DNA of 64,000 nucleotides from Streptomyces roseoviridis (GCF_039535235.1 NZ_BAAAWU010000001.1:1674001-1738000), one strand, 5' to 3'. Numbered from the stretch's first letter, positions 25,195 to 34,202 are shown. Numbers and translations: made by a program. Notes: generated from the sequence alone by a model not told the origin.

Positions 25195-26118
25195 TCACCC
25201 CAGCTGCGTCTGGACCTGTGCGGAGATCAGCTCCAGGTGGTCCAGATCGTCCAGGTCGAGGACCTGGAGGTAGATCCGGGTGGAGCCCAGTGCACCGTAC
25301 CTGCCGATCTTGTCCACGACCTCGGCGGGTGAGCCGGCCAGGCCGTTGGCCTTGAGCTCGTCGACGTCCCGCCCGATGGCCGCCGCCCTGCGGGCGACCT
25401 CCGCGTCGTCCCGGCCCACGCACACCACGAGCGCGTTGGAGTACACCAGCGCGTCGGCCGGACGCCCGGCCTCCGCCGCCGCGGCCCGCACCCGGCCGAA
25501 CTGCCGCTCGGTGTCCTCCAGCGAGGCGAACGGGATGTTGAACTCGTCGGCGAAGCGCGCCGCCAGCCTCGGCGTGCGGGTCGCGCCGTGCCCGCCGACG
25601 AGCACCGGGATCCGTTCCTGGGCCGGCTTGGGCAGCGCGGGCGAGTCGGTCAGCTGGTAGTACTCGCCCTCGTACGAGAACTTCTTGCCGACCTCGGTGT
25701 CCCACAGCCCGGTGACGATCTCCAGCTGCTCCTCCAGGCGTCCGAACTTCTCCTTGGGGAACGGGATCCCGTACGCCCGGTGCTCCTCCTCGAACCATCC
25801 CGCGCCGAGGCCGAGTTCGATCCGGCCGCCGGACATCTGGTCGACCTGGGCGACCTGGATGGCCAGGACGCCGGGGAGCCGGAACGTGCCGGCGGTCATC
25901 AGCGTGCCGAGGCGGATCCGCCGGGTCTCCCGGGCGAGACCGGCCAGGGTGATCCACGCGTCCGTGGGTCCGGGCAGCCCGTCGGCGGATCCCATGCTCA
26001 GATAGTGGTCCGAGCGAAAGAAGGCGTCGAAGCCGAGCTCCTCCGTGGCCTTGGCGACCTTGAGCAGGGTGTCGTAGTCGGCCCCTTGCTGGGGCTCCGT
26101 GAAGATTCGAAGATCCAT
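25195..26118 (-). CDS. LLM-class F420-dependent oxidoreductase
   Basis: 307 residues with the bacterial luciferase-like barrel: MDLRIFTEPQQGADYDTLL, FFRSDHYLSMG, RLGTLMTAGTFRLPGVLAIQ, IELGLGAGWFEEEHRAYGIP and the C-terminal GSTRIYLQVLDLDDLDHLEL. Members use F420 (or FMN) to reduce or oxidise unknown small molecules; the host genus makes F420. The start is uncertain. ATG at 26118 fits the family N terminus but has GGAGG only 1 nt upstream; a GTG at 26133 is the alternative. Upstream partner of mmuM. Confidence 0.88.
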   Translation of the reverse strand: MDLRIFTEPQQGADYDTLLKVAKATEELGFDAFFRSDHYLSMGSADGLPGPTDAWITLAGLARETRRIRLGTLMTAGTFRLPGVLAIQVAQVDQMSGGRIELGLGAGWFEEEHRAYGIPFPKEKFGRLEEQLEIVTGLWDTEVGKKFSYEGEYYQLTDSPALPKPAQERIPVLVGGHGATRTPRLAARFADEFNIPFASLEDTERQFGRVRAAAAEAGRPADALVYSNALVVCVGRDDAEVARRAAAIGRDVDELKANGLAGSPAEVVDKIGRYGALGSTRIYLQVLDLDDLDHLELISAQVQTQLG

Positions 26119-26361
26119 GCCTCCATCCTGCACCTTCGGGGCGCGTCAACCATTTCGTCAGCGGATGATCTCCACCGGCTCGGTCGGGTGAATATCGGCC
26201 CTCCTGGCGGGCGGCCTCCCGCCGGGCCAGTGACCGGCGCCGGTGACCGGTCGTTGGCTCGGGCGGAGCCGGACCGCCCGGCCCGCGTGCCGGCGGCCCG
26301 TGCCGGTGCGTCTCTCATGGGCCCTTCCCGCGCCGGAGGGCCCCGGGCCGAGGAGGCCGCC

Positions 26362-26643
26362 ATGTCCCAGGAAGCCGCACCGGAGCGGGCCGTGCCCGAG
26401 CAGGGCGCCCCACAGGTGCCGCCCGCGCAGCCGTCGGCCGAGTCCGTGCCCTCCCGGACCGCCCGGTCGGTGCCCGAGCAGGGCGGCGCCCCGAAGGGCC
26501 TGCTGCAGCAGATGGAGGAGCTGATGGCCGCGCTGACCGCCGACCTGACCCAGCTCGACGCCGACCTCCAGTCGTCGGCGGACCGCCAGTCGCCCGCCTC
26601 CGCAAGCGGGACCCCGGACCACCCTGACGTCACCCCCGCCTGA
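26362..26643 (+). CDS. Small Pro/Glu/Gln-rich protein, unknown function
   Basis: 93 residues starting MSQEAAPERAVPEQ. ATG at 26362 has an excellent AGGAGG 5 nt upstream, the best reason to believe the gene. Residues 1-45 are disordered, rich in Pro, Glu and Gln, with VPEQG twice. Residues about 47-75 form one amphipathic helix (LLQQMEELMAALTADLTQLD) that could self-associate. No family recognised. It is divergent from the F420 oxidoreductase and convergent with the next gene. Confidence 0.6.
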   Translation: MSQEAAPERAVPEQGAPQVPPAQPSAESVPSRTARSVPEQGGAPKGLLQQMEELMAALTADLTQLDADLQSSADRQSPASASGTPDHPDVTPA

Positions 26644-26689
26644 CGCCCGCTCCGGACCCGCGCGCCGCGCTCGCCCCTTTTCCTCCCGC

Positions 26690-27193
26690 TCAGCGCGGCC
26701 CCGGGGCCGGGCCCGCCCGGTTGCCGGCGGGGTCGGGCGGTCTGCCGCGCTCACGCTCGCGTACGGCCAGGCGGCGGAGCATGGCGCGCACGCGGTCGCC
26801 CGCCTCGTCGGCGGCGTCGATCGCCTCGATGCACTGCCAGTAGAGCCCGTCCTCGTCGGTGGCGCACGCCACCCCGACCAGGGCGATGCCCACCTCGCCG
26901 AGGAGCGCGCCGAGCGCGATGAGCGCCGACCGCGCGTCCCTCACGGTGGTGAGCTGCGCGGCCCGTAACGCTCCGGTGCGCAGCACGGGGTGGTCGACCG
27001 TGCCCCGCCCGCCGGCTATCTCGCTCAGCCCCCGTGCCTCGCCCCGCAGCTCCGGCGGGCCGCCGAGCGCGAGGTGACTTCCTATCGCCTGGGCGAGGGC
27101 CTGGGCCTGCCACGCCTCCGCCACGATGTCCAGTGCCGTGTGGCTCTCGGCCAGCGCATGCCGACCGGCCGCGACGAGTCGCTCCGCTTCCAT
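26690..27193 (-). CDS. Helical hypothetical protein (actinobacterial)
   Basis: 167 residues starting MEAERLVAAGRHALAESH, almost wholly alpha-helical, with Ala/Leu-rich segments and a basic Arg/Pro-rich tail. It resembles a Streptomyces-specific family (I believe DUF6099), but this is from memory. ATG at 27193; the frame continues upstream to a TTG at 27214 that I reject for lack of conservation-like sequence. A cytosolic helical protein of unknown role. It is followed by the convergent small gene. Confidence 0.6.
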   Translation of the reverse strand: MEAERLVAAGRHALAESHTALDIVAEAWQAQALAQAIGSHLALGGPPELRGEARGLSEIAGGRGTVDHPVLRTGALRAAQLTTVRDARSALIALGALLGEVGIALVGVACATDEDGLYWQCIEAIDAADEAGDRVRAMLRRLAVRERERGRPPDPAGNRAGPAPGPR

Positions 27194-27319
27194 CAACGCC
27201 GCCCCCGTTCCCAAGACTTACCGCTCATTCATTCCATTACCCAGCGTGAGGCCGACCGGACCCAAACACCAGGGGAATTCGGAAAACTGTGGACAGGAAG
27301 CTCGATGGGGAAAACTCGA

Positions 27320-27691
27320 TCACTCCGAAGAGTGACGATCGGGGTCTTCGGTGTCCGGTCGGCGACCTCCGCGCACCGGGAAACGGAGTTCGTTGCGGTC
27401 GATCTTGGCCGAGAGCGCCGCGAGCGGGTCGATCCCCAACACCCCGCAGAACTGGAGCAGATAGGCGAGGACGTCCGCGACCTCGTCCGTGACCCGGTGC
27501 GCCTGCTCCGGGTCCGCCATCACCCGCTCCGCCTCCTCCGGGGTCAACCACTGGAAGATCTCCAGGAGTTCGGCCGCCTCGACGCTCAGCGCCGCGGCCA
27601 GGTTCTTGGGCGTGTGGTAGGGCTGCCACGCGCGGGCCGCGGCGAAGTCCGCGAGGCGGCGTTGCAGGCCCGCCACATCAAGTTCTGTCAC
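27320..27691 (-). CDS. MazG-like nucleotide pyrophosphohydrolase
   Basis: 123 residues of the all-alpha NTP pyrophosphatase fold. The metal motif appears as SVEAAELLEIFQWLTPEE (ExxE) followed by TDEVADVLAYLLQF (ExxD), and N-terminal residues WQPYHTPKNLAAAL are also typical. It should hydrolyse a (d)NTP to the monophosphate. The GTG start at 27691 lies inside the end of the ATPase gene (14-bp overlap), so the two are translationally linked. Confidence 0.85.
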   Translation of the reverse strand: MTELDVAGLQRRLADFAAARAWQPYHTPKNLAAALSVEAAELLEIFQWLTPEEAERVMADPEQAHRVTDEVADVLAYLLQFCGVLGIDPLAALSAKIDRNELRFPVRGGRRPDTEDPDRHSSE

Positions 27692-29090
27692 GCCCCAGGT
27701 CTACCACCGTCACCTGTGACTCGTTCGCCCCCACCCCCGGCCCCGCCCCCTGAACCTCGTTGGCCCCCTTCGGCTCGCTCACCCCACTCGCCTGGCCCGG
27801 CAGGTCCGGCAGGTCCGGCAGATCGACCGCCGTGCCCTCGCCGATCGTCGCGACGAGCCGGAGGTGGCCCCTCGCGCAGATCTCCCGTGCCAGGGCGAGC
27901 AGGGCGCTCACCTGCCGGCCGTCGAGGCCCCGGTCGAAGCCGTCGGCGAGGACGGTGAGGGTCTGCATGGCCTGCGGCACCTCGGCGACCGGGTCCACCG
28001 CGAGCACACCGGGGCCGGTGAGCAGGACGAGACCGAGGGCGAGGTAGCGCAGTTCGCCGTCGCCGAGGCGGCCCAGCGGCGTCGCCGCGCGGGCGGTGCG
28101 CTCCAGGACGGCCTGGACGGTGTCGCCCTCCGCCGACTCCCGGAGGCCGAGGCCCGTGACCGGCCCGGTGCAGCCCGCACGGGCGAACGCGGCGAGGCGG
28201 ACGTGGCGCCGGGGGCATTCGGTGGCGGTGCGGTGCAGCACCTCCGCGAGGTTGCGGCAGTCCCGCCGCAGCCGGCCCTCGCCCACCGGCACCGGTGCCC
28301 GCATGCTGCGCGGCTGCGGGTCGCACGGGAAGACCGAGCGCAGTCCGACGACCACCTGTTCCGCCGCGGCCAGGACGTCCCGTTGTCCCTGGGTCTTGCC
28401 GGCGACGCGCAGCGGGAGCAGGGCGGTGGCGAGGAGGTCGTCGGGCAGCGGAGCGCGGGTGACGGGGGTGCTGCCCGCCGTGTGCCATTCGGCCTGGACG
28501 GTGCCGCGGCCGGGGTCGCGCAGGGCGGTGGCGAGGAGGACGCGCCCCTGGGCGGTGAGGCGTTCGCCGACGATCCGCAAGGAGGGCTCCGCCTGGACGG
28601 CGATGTCGAGGCGGACCGGGCCCACCGGTCCGTCGACCGTGCAGCCGATCCGGAAGCCCCGCCTCCCCTGGGCGTCGGGCCGCGCCGACTCCGGCACCCG
28701 GTCCGCCGCGTCGGGCAGCGCCTCGGCGAGCCCCGCGCCGGAGCCGAGCGCCGTCAGTACCTCGTACGCGCGCAGGGCGGTGGACTTGCCGCTTCCGCTC
28801 GGACCCCGGAGCAGCGTCACGGGGCCGAGCGGGAGGGCGGTCCCGCGATGCGCGCCGAAGGCCGAGAGGCGTAACTCCGTGACGGCGGGCCGGACCCTCT
28901 CGCCCCTGCGCCGCTCGGCGGAGGCGGGAGGGGACGCGAGAGGCGAGGCGGGAACGGACGGGGACGGGGGTGCGGGGACGCGCGGGCGTCCCTGGGCCGG
29001 GACCACCCCGGCCGCCGCCGGACCGTACCTACGGTCGCGGGCGGCTGGAGCGGGGGTGCGGTCGGAGGCGGTGCCGCCGGTGATGGTCAT
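27678..29090 (-). CDS. AAA-type (SMC/RecF-like) ATPase
   Basis: 470 residues. After a 70-residue Pro/Ala/Arg-rich leader come TELRLSAFGAHRGTALPLGP and Walker A LLRGPSGSGKSTALRAYEVL, then a long middle region and a C-terminal part with LGDGELRYLALGLVLL (signature-like) and GPGVLAVDPVAEVP (degenerate Walker B, Asp without a clear following Glu). This is the layout of AAA_21/AAA_15 ATPases often found in nucleotide-signalling and defence pairs. The stop overlaps the MazG-like gene. ATG at 29090 has no clear ribosome site; a start within the leader is possible. The last 40 residues are low complexity. Confidence 0.75.
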   Translation of the reverse strand: MTITGGTASDRTPAPAARDRRYGPAAAGVVPAQGRPRVPAPPSPSVPASPLASPPASAERRRGERVRPAVTELRLSAFGAHRGTALPLGPVTLLRGPSGSGKSTALRAYEVLTALGSGAGLAEALPDAADRVPESARPDAQGRRGFRIGCTVDGPVGPVRLDIAVQAEPSLRIVGERLTAQGRVLLATALRDPGRGTVQAEWHTAGSTPVTRAPLPDDLLATALLPLRVAGKTQGQRDVLAAAEQVVVGLRSVFPCDPQPRSMRAPVPVGEGRLRRDCRNLAEVLHRTATECPRRHVRLAAFARAGCTGPVTGLGLRESAEGDTVQAVLERTARAATPLGRLGDGELRYLALGLVLLTGPGVLAVDPVAEVPQAMQTLTVLADGFDRGLDGRQVSALLALAREICARGHLRLVATIGEGTAVDLPDLPDLPGQASGVSEPKGANEVQGAGPGVGANESQVTVVDLGRDRT

Positions 29091-29145
29091 GATCGGACCG
29101 TACGCAGGCGTGCGGACGACGAACCGTTACGGCGGAAGGAGCTTC

Positions 29146-29568
29146 CTACGAACGGGGGACCGCGTCCTCGTCGATGTCCTCCGGGCTTCCGTCCTCCGCG
29201 CCCTCCACCTCGGTGCCCGCGGGCGCCAGCAGGAAGACGTTGCGGTCGACGCGGTGCATGCCGCTGCCGAGCCCGAAGACGACACCGCTGCTGAAGTCGA
29301 GGACGCGCTTGGCGACCTCGGTGTCGGCGCTCGTGAGGTCGAGCAGCACGGGAACCTGGGCGATGAGGTACTCGGCGACCTCGCGGGCGTCGGCGAAGAC
29401 CTGGACCCGCAGCACGACCATGCGGCGCTGCTCGGCGGCCTCGTACTGCTCGGGCATCGTGCGGTGGTCGACCCTGGACGGCCATTCGTCGCGGCCGCGC
29501 AGGGGCACGACCTGTGCCAGACCCTCCCACTGCTCGTCGGTGACGTCGTACCTCTCGTACCTACTCAT
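29146..29568 (-). CDS. sflB: SepF-like cell division protein (SflB type)
   Basis: 140 residues. MSRYERYDVTDEQWEGLAQV is followed by the DUF552/SepF beta-core VLRVQVFADAREVAEYLI, VLLDLTSADTEVAKRVLDF and SSGVVFGLGSGMHRVDRNVF. SepF-family proteins bind FtsZ and membranes. Streptomyces has a true SepF plus the paralogues SflA and SflB, and SflB lies close to the arginine deiminase genes in S. coelicolor, so this is probably SflB. ATG at 29568 has GGGAGG 8 nt upstream. No ftsZ nearby. The assignment SflB over SflA rests on remembered synteny. Confidence 0.85.
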   Translation of the reverse strand: MSRYERYDVTDEQWEGLAQVVPLRGRDEWPSRVDHRTMPEQYEAAEQRRMVVLRVQVFADAREVAEYLIAQVPVLLDLTSADTEVAKRVLDFSSGVVFGLGSGMHRVDRNVFLLAPAGTEVEGAEDGSPEDIDEDAVPRS

Positions 29569-29701
29569 GCGTCCATCCTCCCGTTCCTCACCCGTTCGGC
29601 CCAACACCGACACGAACCGACTCGCCGCGGACCGACGGCGGACCGGTCCGTCCGGTCCGGCCGGTCACCCGGCCCGCCCGGTCCACTCGGCTCGCCGCGG
29701 T

Positions 29702-30142
29702 TCAGCGGGGCATGCGCCGGCCCAGCTCCCGGGCCCTCGCCCGCAGGGCCGCCGCCCAGGCCGCGCCGTCGGGCGGCTCGGACATCCCGGTGACGGCGGA
29801 CACCTGCACATCCTCCAGGCGACCGTCCGTTTCGGCGCTGAGCCGCGCCCAGTCCACCTCGATTCCGGCGCGTCCGGCCAGGACCAGCGCGATCGCCGTG
29901 AAGTCCTCGGAGAGCGCGAGGACGATGCTGTGACCGGTCCGCCGGTGCCGGGCCAGCAAGGCGTGGACGAATGCCCCGAAGGCGACAGGATCGATCTGGC
30001 ACTCGTCCATCTCCATCGGCCCGATTCCGGACGGCAGCCCCAACTCCGCCTCGTGGAGGGCCACATGGCGCTGGAACATGCGGGAAGCACCGTTGGACGG
30101 GTTCCACAAGGTCTCGTCACCCAGGTCGAAGTACTGGCTCAT
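29702..30142 (-). CDS. Conserved hypothetical protein (DUF6086-like)
   Basis: 146 residues starting MSQYFDLGDETLWNPSNGAS. The N terminus looks like the Streptomyces family I remember as DUF6086, but this is unverified. Helical, no export signal, acidic middle (MEMDECQIDP). ATG at 30142 with GGGGGACGGG upstream. It shares its strand with the SepF-like gene (133-bp gap). Function unknown. Confidence 0.6.
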   Translation of the reverse strand: MSQYFDLGDETLWNPSNGASRMFQRHVALHEAELGLPSGIGPMEMDECQIDPVAFGAFVHALLARHRRTGHSIVLALSEDFTAIALVLAGRAGIEVDWARLSAETDGRLEDVQVSAVTGMSEPPDGAAWAAALRARARELGRRMPR

Positions 30143-30419
30143 CCCGTCCCCCGCGTCGTTCAGCGTCGTCCCGCGTCGTCCCGCGCGTGCGCGTGACGAC
30201 GCTCGGCGCGTTCCGTGCGCTCGGCGCACTCCCCGCGGCGCCCAGCGCTTCCGATGTCGTGCGGACCATCGTCGCAGGTCCGGACAGTCCTGCGGTCGGG
30301 GGGTGAAGGGGGTCCAGGATGAGGCGCTGCCCCGGGAGGGTGCCGGGCCGCAGGGACTGCCGGAGCACGGCCACGGCGCCCTCGGTTCCGGGAGCGAGAG
30401 GATCATCCGGGGCGTGCCG

Positions 30420-31907
30420 CTACGGCGTCGGCAGGGTGATCTCCCGCTTGAGGATCTTGCCGCTCGGGCCCAGGGGGAGCCGGTCCACGAGCCAGACGTG
30501 ACGCGGGTACTTGTAGGCCGCCATCCGTTCCCTGACGTACTCCCGCAGTTCGTCGGGGGTGGCCTGCGCGGAGGGGCGCAGGACGACCGCCGCGGCGACC
30601 TCTTCGCCCAGGTCGGCGTGCGGGACGCCCACGACGGCGGCCAGGGCGACGGCCGGGTGCTCGTGCAGGACCTCCTCGATCTCGCGCGGGTAGACGTTGT
30701 AGCCGCCGCGGATGATCATGTCCTTCTTGCGGTCCACGATGTAGAGGAAGCCGTCCTCGTCGGCGCGGGCGAGGTCGCCCGTGCGCAGCCAGCCGTCGGG
30801 GACGGCGGCCGCGGTCTCCTCCGGGCGGTTCCAGTAGCCCTTCATCACGTTGGGTCCGCGGACGGCCAGTTCGCCGACCTCACCGGGGGTCACGTCCTGG
30901 CCCTTGTCGTCGAGCAGCCGTACCTCGACGTCCCGGATGGGGGTGCCGACGGAGCCGGCCTTGCGGGGCCGGTCGGGGTGGTTGAAGGTGACGACCGGGC
31001 TGGTCTCGGACATGCCGAATCCCTCCAGCACCGCGCAGCCGAAGCGCCGCTCGAAGCCGTGGAGGATCTCCACCGGCAGCGAGGCGCCGCCGGAGATGCA
31101 CATCCGCAGGGTCGAGACGTCCGCCTCCGACGGGTACTGGAGCAGGGCCGCGTACATGGTCGGCACTCCCTCGAAGACGGTGGCCCGCTCGCGGGCGATG
31201 GCGTCCAGGACGGCCCCCGGTTCGAAGCGGGGGATCATGACGAGCGAGGCACCGCTGCGGACGGCCGTGCTCATGGTGCAGATCTGTCCGAAGATGTGGA
31301 ACAGGGGCAGGCAGCCCACGACCACGTCGTCCGGCGTCATCCGCTGGATCTCGACGCCGTTGACCTCGGTGTTGTGCCGCAGACCGGCGTGGGTGAGGAC
31401 GGCGCCCTTGGGGTGGCCGGTCGTTCCGGAGGTGTACAGCAGGACGGCCATGTCCTCGCCGTCCACCTCGGCGGCCCCGGGCAGGGGCTCGTGCCGGGCC
31501 AGTTCAGCGGCGAACCCGGCGGGTTCGACGGCGGTGTGCCGCACCCCCGCGGCCGCGGCTCCCTGCGCGCCTTCGCCCGGGGCCTGATGCCACTCGAAGA
31601 GCCGTACCGCACCGGAGTCGGTGAGGTGGAACGCGCTCTCCCTGGTCTTCAGGAGCGGGTTCATCGGAACGACGACGGCGCCGGCGCGCAGGTTTCCGTA
31701 GTAGAGGACGACGAACTCGGGAACGTTGGGGAGCATCAGGGCGACCCGGTCGCCCGGCTCGACGCCCTCGGACCTGAGCAGCGTGGCGGCACGGGCGCTG
31801 GAGTCGTCCAGCTCCGCGTACGTGATGACCCGCTCCCCCAGCCGCAGCGCGGGGTGCTCGGGCTGCCGCCGAGCCGTCTCCACAAGGAACCCTGCCAGAT
31901 TGGCCAT
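30420..31907 (-). CDS. Long-chain fatty acyl-CoA ligase
   Basis: 495 residues of the adenylate-forming family: LLYTSGTTGHPKGAVLTH, CLPLFHIFGQICTM, EGFGMSETSPVV, GWLRTGDLARADEDGFLYIV, DRKKDMIIRGGYNVYPREIE and the C-terminal LPLGPSGKILKREI, all typical of FadD-type ligases. It activates a carboxylic acid, probably a fatty acid, with ATP and CoA. ATG at 31907 (MANLAGFLVETARRQPEHPA) follows GGAGG by 5 nt; the open frame beyond is not used. It is divergent from the secreted peptidoglycan-binding protein; the 485-bp gap carries two palindromes. Confidence 0.9.
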   Translation of the reverse strand: MANLAGFLVETARRQPEHPALRLGERVITYAELDDSSARAATLLRSEGVEPGDRVALMLPNVPEFVVLYYGNLRAGAVVVPMNPLLKTRESAFHLTDSGAVRLFEWHQAPGEGAQGAAAAGVRHTAVEPAGFAAELARHEPLPGAAEVDGEDMAVLLYTSGTTGHPKGAVLTHAGLRHNTEVNGVEIQRMTPDDVVVGCLPLFHIFGQICTMSTAVRSGASLVMIPRFEPGAVLDAIARERATVFEGVPTMYAALLQYPSEADVSTLRMCISGGASLPVEILHGFERRFGCAVLEGFGMSETSPVVTFNHPDRPRKAGSVGTPIRDVEVRLLDDKGQDVTPGEVGELAVRGPNVMKGYWNRPEETAAAVPDGWLRTGDLARADEDGFLYIVDRKKDMIIRGGYNVYPREIEEVLHEHPAVALAAVVGVPHADLGEEVAAAVVLRPSAQATPDELREYVRERMAAYKYPRHVWLVDRLPLGPSGKILKREITLPTP

Positions 31908-32124
31908 GACCGCCTCCGTCGTAGAAATAGTCGAATGATGGCATCGCGGCTGCGTCGAGGCCCCGCCGGACCGTCCTCGGGCCCGGGTGACGCTTCGGTC
32001 GTCCGGGGACGGCTTCGCCCCGTCGCCGCGTCGGGGCGCTACGACCACACACTGGACGCTCCGCCCCACGGTCGGCGTCCCTGCATGACGGCCCATCAGG
32101 AGCCTGCCGCCCGGCCTTCGCACG

Positions 32125-32226
32125 TGATGCGAGTACGCATCAGGTCTCGAACCCGACGCAAGAGACCGGCCGGATCGCGACGAGTCCGGTGCGTGGTCCA
32201 ACCCAGGTTGGATCCCGTCTCCAACC
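32125..32226. promoter_or_regulatory. Two operator-like palindromes in a divergent gap
   Basis: TGATGCG-AGTA-CGCATCA (32125-32142) and TCCAACC-CA-GGTTGGA (32197-32212) are perfect dyads; TCCAACC recurs at 32220-32226. They sit in the 485-bp gap 31908-32392 between the acyl-CoA ligase and the peptidoglycan-binding protein genes, which otherwise holds no gene. Likely binding sites for two regulators; neither is identified. Confidence 0.5.
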
Positions 32227-32392
32227 TGGGGCTCAACCGGAGTCCTCGACGTCCCGTCCTGGCGCGCTGGTATGAGCCCGAGGTTCCACCCCTCGCTCGA
32301 CGCGGCAGGACGTCCCGCATCCATAGATTTCCGTTCGCCCCCCCGGGAGCAGGACCTCCAGACGGAGCGCCTGCGACGAACAGGAGACACAT

Positions 32393-32767
32393 ATGGCGAT
32401 TCTGAAGAAGACGGTGCGCACCGCGGGTGTGACCCTGATGGCGGCGGGTCTCGCCGTCGGCGCGCTGGCGGGTTCGGCCGAGGCACGGCCGGGACTGCCC
32501 AACATCAACAGGGGCGACGACCCCGGCACCCCCACCTGGTGCGTCCAGCGCGCCGTCAACAACTGGGCCGAGCGGACCGGTCAGGGCCGACCGCTCGGTG
32601 AGGACGGCATCTTCGGTCCCGGAACCGAGGCCTGGGTGAAGAAGTTCCAGCGGGCGTCCGGCCAGACGGATGACGGCGTCGTCGGGCCGCGGACGGGCAA
32701 GAGCATCCTCGACAACGCCGGATACCACCGCAACTACTGCTACAACTACGTGCCCAGCCCGAGCTGA
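32393..32767 (+). CDS. Secreted peptidoglycan-binding protein
   Basis: 124 residues. A signal peptide (about 1-31, ending GSAEA) is followed by one PG_binding_1-type repeat: CVQRAVNNWAERTGQ, DGIFGPGTEAWVKKFQRASG, DDGVVGPRTGKSIL. Two cysteines (WCVQ, NYCYN) could form a disulfide. It likely binds the cell wall from outside; no catalytic domain is present. It heads a run of four secreted wall proteins, but a 12-bp perfect hairpin follows the gene, so it may be transcribed on its own. Confidence 0.83.
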   Translation: MAILKKTVRTAGVTLMAAGLAVGALAGSAEARPGLPNINRGDDPGTPTWCVQRAVNNWAERTGQGRPLGEDGIFGPGTEAWVKKFQRASGQTDDGVVGPRTGKSILDNAGYHRNYCYNYVPSPS

Positions 32768-32782
32768 CCTCGGCCGCACCCA

Positions 32783-32826
32783 GGGGCCGGCGCCCCGCAG
32801 ACGCGTGTTCCAGGCGCCGGCCCCTT
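32783..32826 (+). terminator. Strong hairpin after the peptidoglycan-binding gene
   Basis: GGGGCCGGCGCC (32783-32794) and GGCGCCGGCCCC (32813-32824) are perfect 12-bp arms around an 18-nt loop, ending in TT. It begins 16 bp after the stop codon. Confidence 0.7.
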
Positions 32827-32867
32827 CTCCTCGCCCACCTCGTTGTCCGGCCTGCCGAAAGAAGCAG

Positions 32868-34139
32868 ATGCGTCCCGTCCTTTCCTTGTCATGCACACGG
32901 CGCCCCCGTGCGTCGGCCTCCCGTAGCCCGGCGACGGCACCTCTCGTGGTCCTGTCCGCCCTGTCCGCTCTGCTCGCCGTTTCCCCCGCAGCCGCCGGTG
33001 CGGCCGGCGCCGCCGAGCCCGACGGCCATCGCGCGGGATCCGGTCTGTCCGCCCGTACGGCACGACCGATCGCTCCCCGGCTGGCGGCGGACACCGTGCG
33101 GGGCTTGGACGTGAGCAGCCACCAGGGCAACGTCGACTGGGCCCGGGTGTCGTCCGCCGGAGCCAGGTTCGCCTACGTCAAGGCCACTGAGGGCACGACG
33201 TACAAGAGCCCGTACTTCACCCAGCAGTACAGCGGTTCCGCAAACGCCGGCCTCATACGCGGCGCCTACCACTTCGCCCTGCCCGACAGGTCGAGCGGTG
33301 CGGCGCAGGCCGACTTCTTCGTCGCCAACGGCGGGGGCTGGTCGAAGGACGGAAAGACACTGCCCGGGGCTCTCGACATCGAGTACAACCCGTACGGCGG
33401 CGGCACCTGCTACGGCCTGAGTCAGAGCGCGATGACCAGTTGGATCACCGCCTTCGTCGAGCGCTACAAGACGAAGACGGGCCGCTACCCCATGGTCTAC
33501 TCGACCACCGACTGGTGGTCCCGGTGCACGGGAGACACCACCGCCCTCGGTTCCAAGACGCCGCTGTGGATCGCCAACTACAACGGCACCCCGCTGCCGC
33601 TGCCCAGGGGCTGGTCGACGTACACGATCTGGCAGACCGCCGACCACGGCACCTTCCCCGGGGACCAGAACGTCTTCAACGGCACCCTTGCCGATCTGCG
33701 CAGGCTCGCCGACGGCGCGTACACGCCGCCTTCTCCCGGAGGTGACTGGACCACGGTCAAGGAGGGCAGCAGCGGCTACCGCGTCACCGGTCTCCAGCAC
33801 CTGCTCAACGCGCACGGCGCCGGGCTCGACGTGGACGGCCGGTTCGGCCCGGGCACCCGAGAAGCCGTCGTCGGCTTCCAGAGGAGCAAGTCGCTGGACG
33901 CGGACGGGATCGTGGGCCCCCGGACCTGGCAGGCCCTGATCTCGACCGTCCAGTCCGGTGCGAAGGGCAACACGGTCAAGGCCGTACAGGCCCTCCTCAA
34001 CGGCCACGGCGGGAAGCTCGACGTGGACGGCGACTTCGGCGCCGGGACGCGTGACGCGGTCGTCGCTTTCCAGAGGAGCAAGTCCCTGGACGCGGACGGG
34101 ATCGTGGGCCCCCGGACCTGGCAGGCCCTGGTCGACTGA
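32868..34139 (+). CDS. Secreted GH25 lysozyme with two wall-binding repeats
   Basis: 423 residues. Export signal about 25-48, then a GH25 muramidase domain (about 80-275): GLDVSSHQGNVDWARV, YVKATEGTTYKSPYF, GAYHFALPD and the catalytic DxE in GALDIEYNPYG. The C-terminal part holds two PG_binding_1 repeats (about 285-353 and 355-423), each ending FQRSKSLDADGIVGPRTW. It would cleave the glycan strands of peptidoglycan outside the cell. The repeats share 62 of 63 bp over 33876-33938 and 34068-34130, so the second repeat is a recent duplication. ATG at 32868 after GAAAGAAG. Confidence 0.9.
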   Translation: MRPVLSLSCTRRPRASASRSPATAPLVVLSALSALLAVSPAAAGAAGAAEPDGHRAGSGLSARTARPIAPRLAADTVRGLDVSSHQGNVDWARVSSAGARFAYVKATEGTTYKSPYFTQQYSGSANAGLIRGAYHFALPDRSSGAAQADFFVANGGGWSKDGKTLPGALDIEYNPYGGGTCYGLSQSAMTSWITAFVERYKTKTGRYPMVYSTTDWWSRCTGDTTALGSKTPLWIANYNGTPLPLPRGWSTYTIWQTADHGTFPGDQNVFNGTLADLRRLADGAYTPPSPGGDWTTVKEGSSGYRVTGLQHLLNAHGAGLDVDGRFGPGTREAVVGFQRSKSLDADGIVGPRTWQALISTVQSGAKGNTVKAVQALLNGHGGKLDVDGDFGAGTRDAVVAFQRSKSLDADGIVGPRTWQALVD

Positions 34140-34202
34140 CCGCCGCGCTCCCCCCTTCGTCGAACCATCGCCCTCTCCCCCTCGTCGAGAAAGGCAGGAA
34201 TC

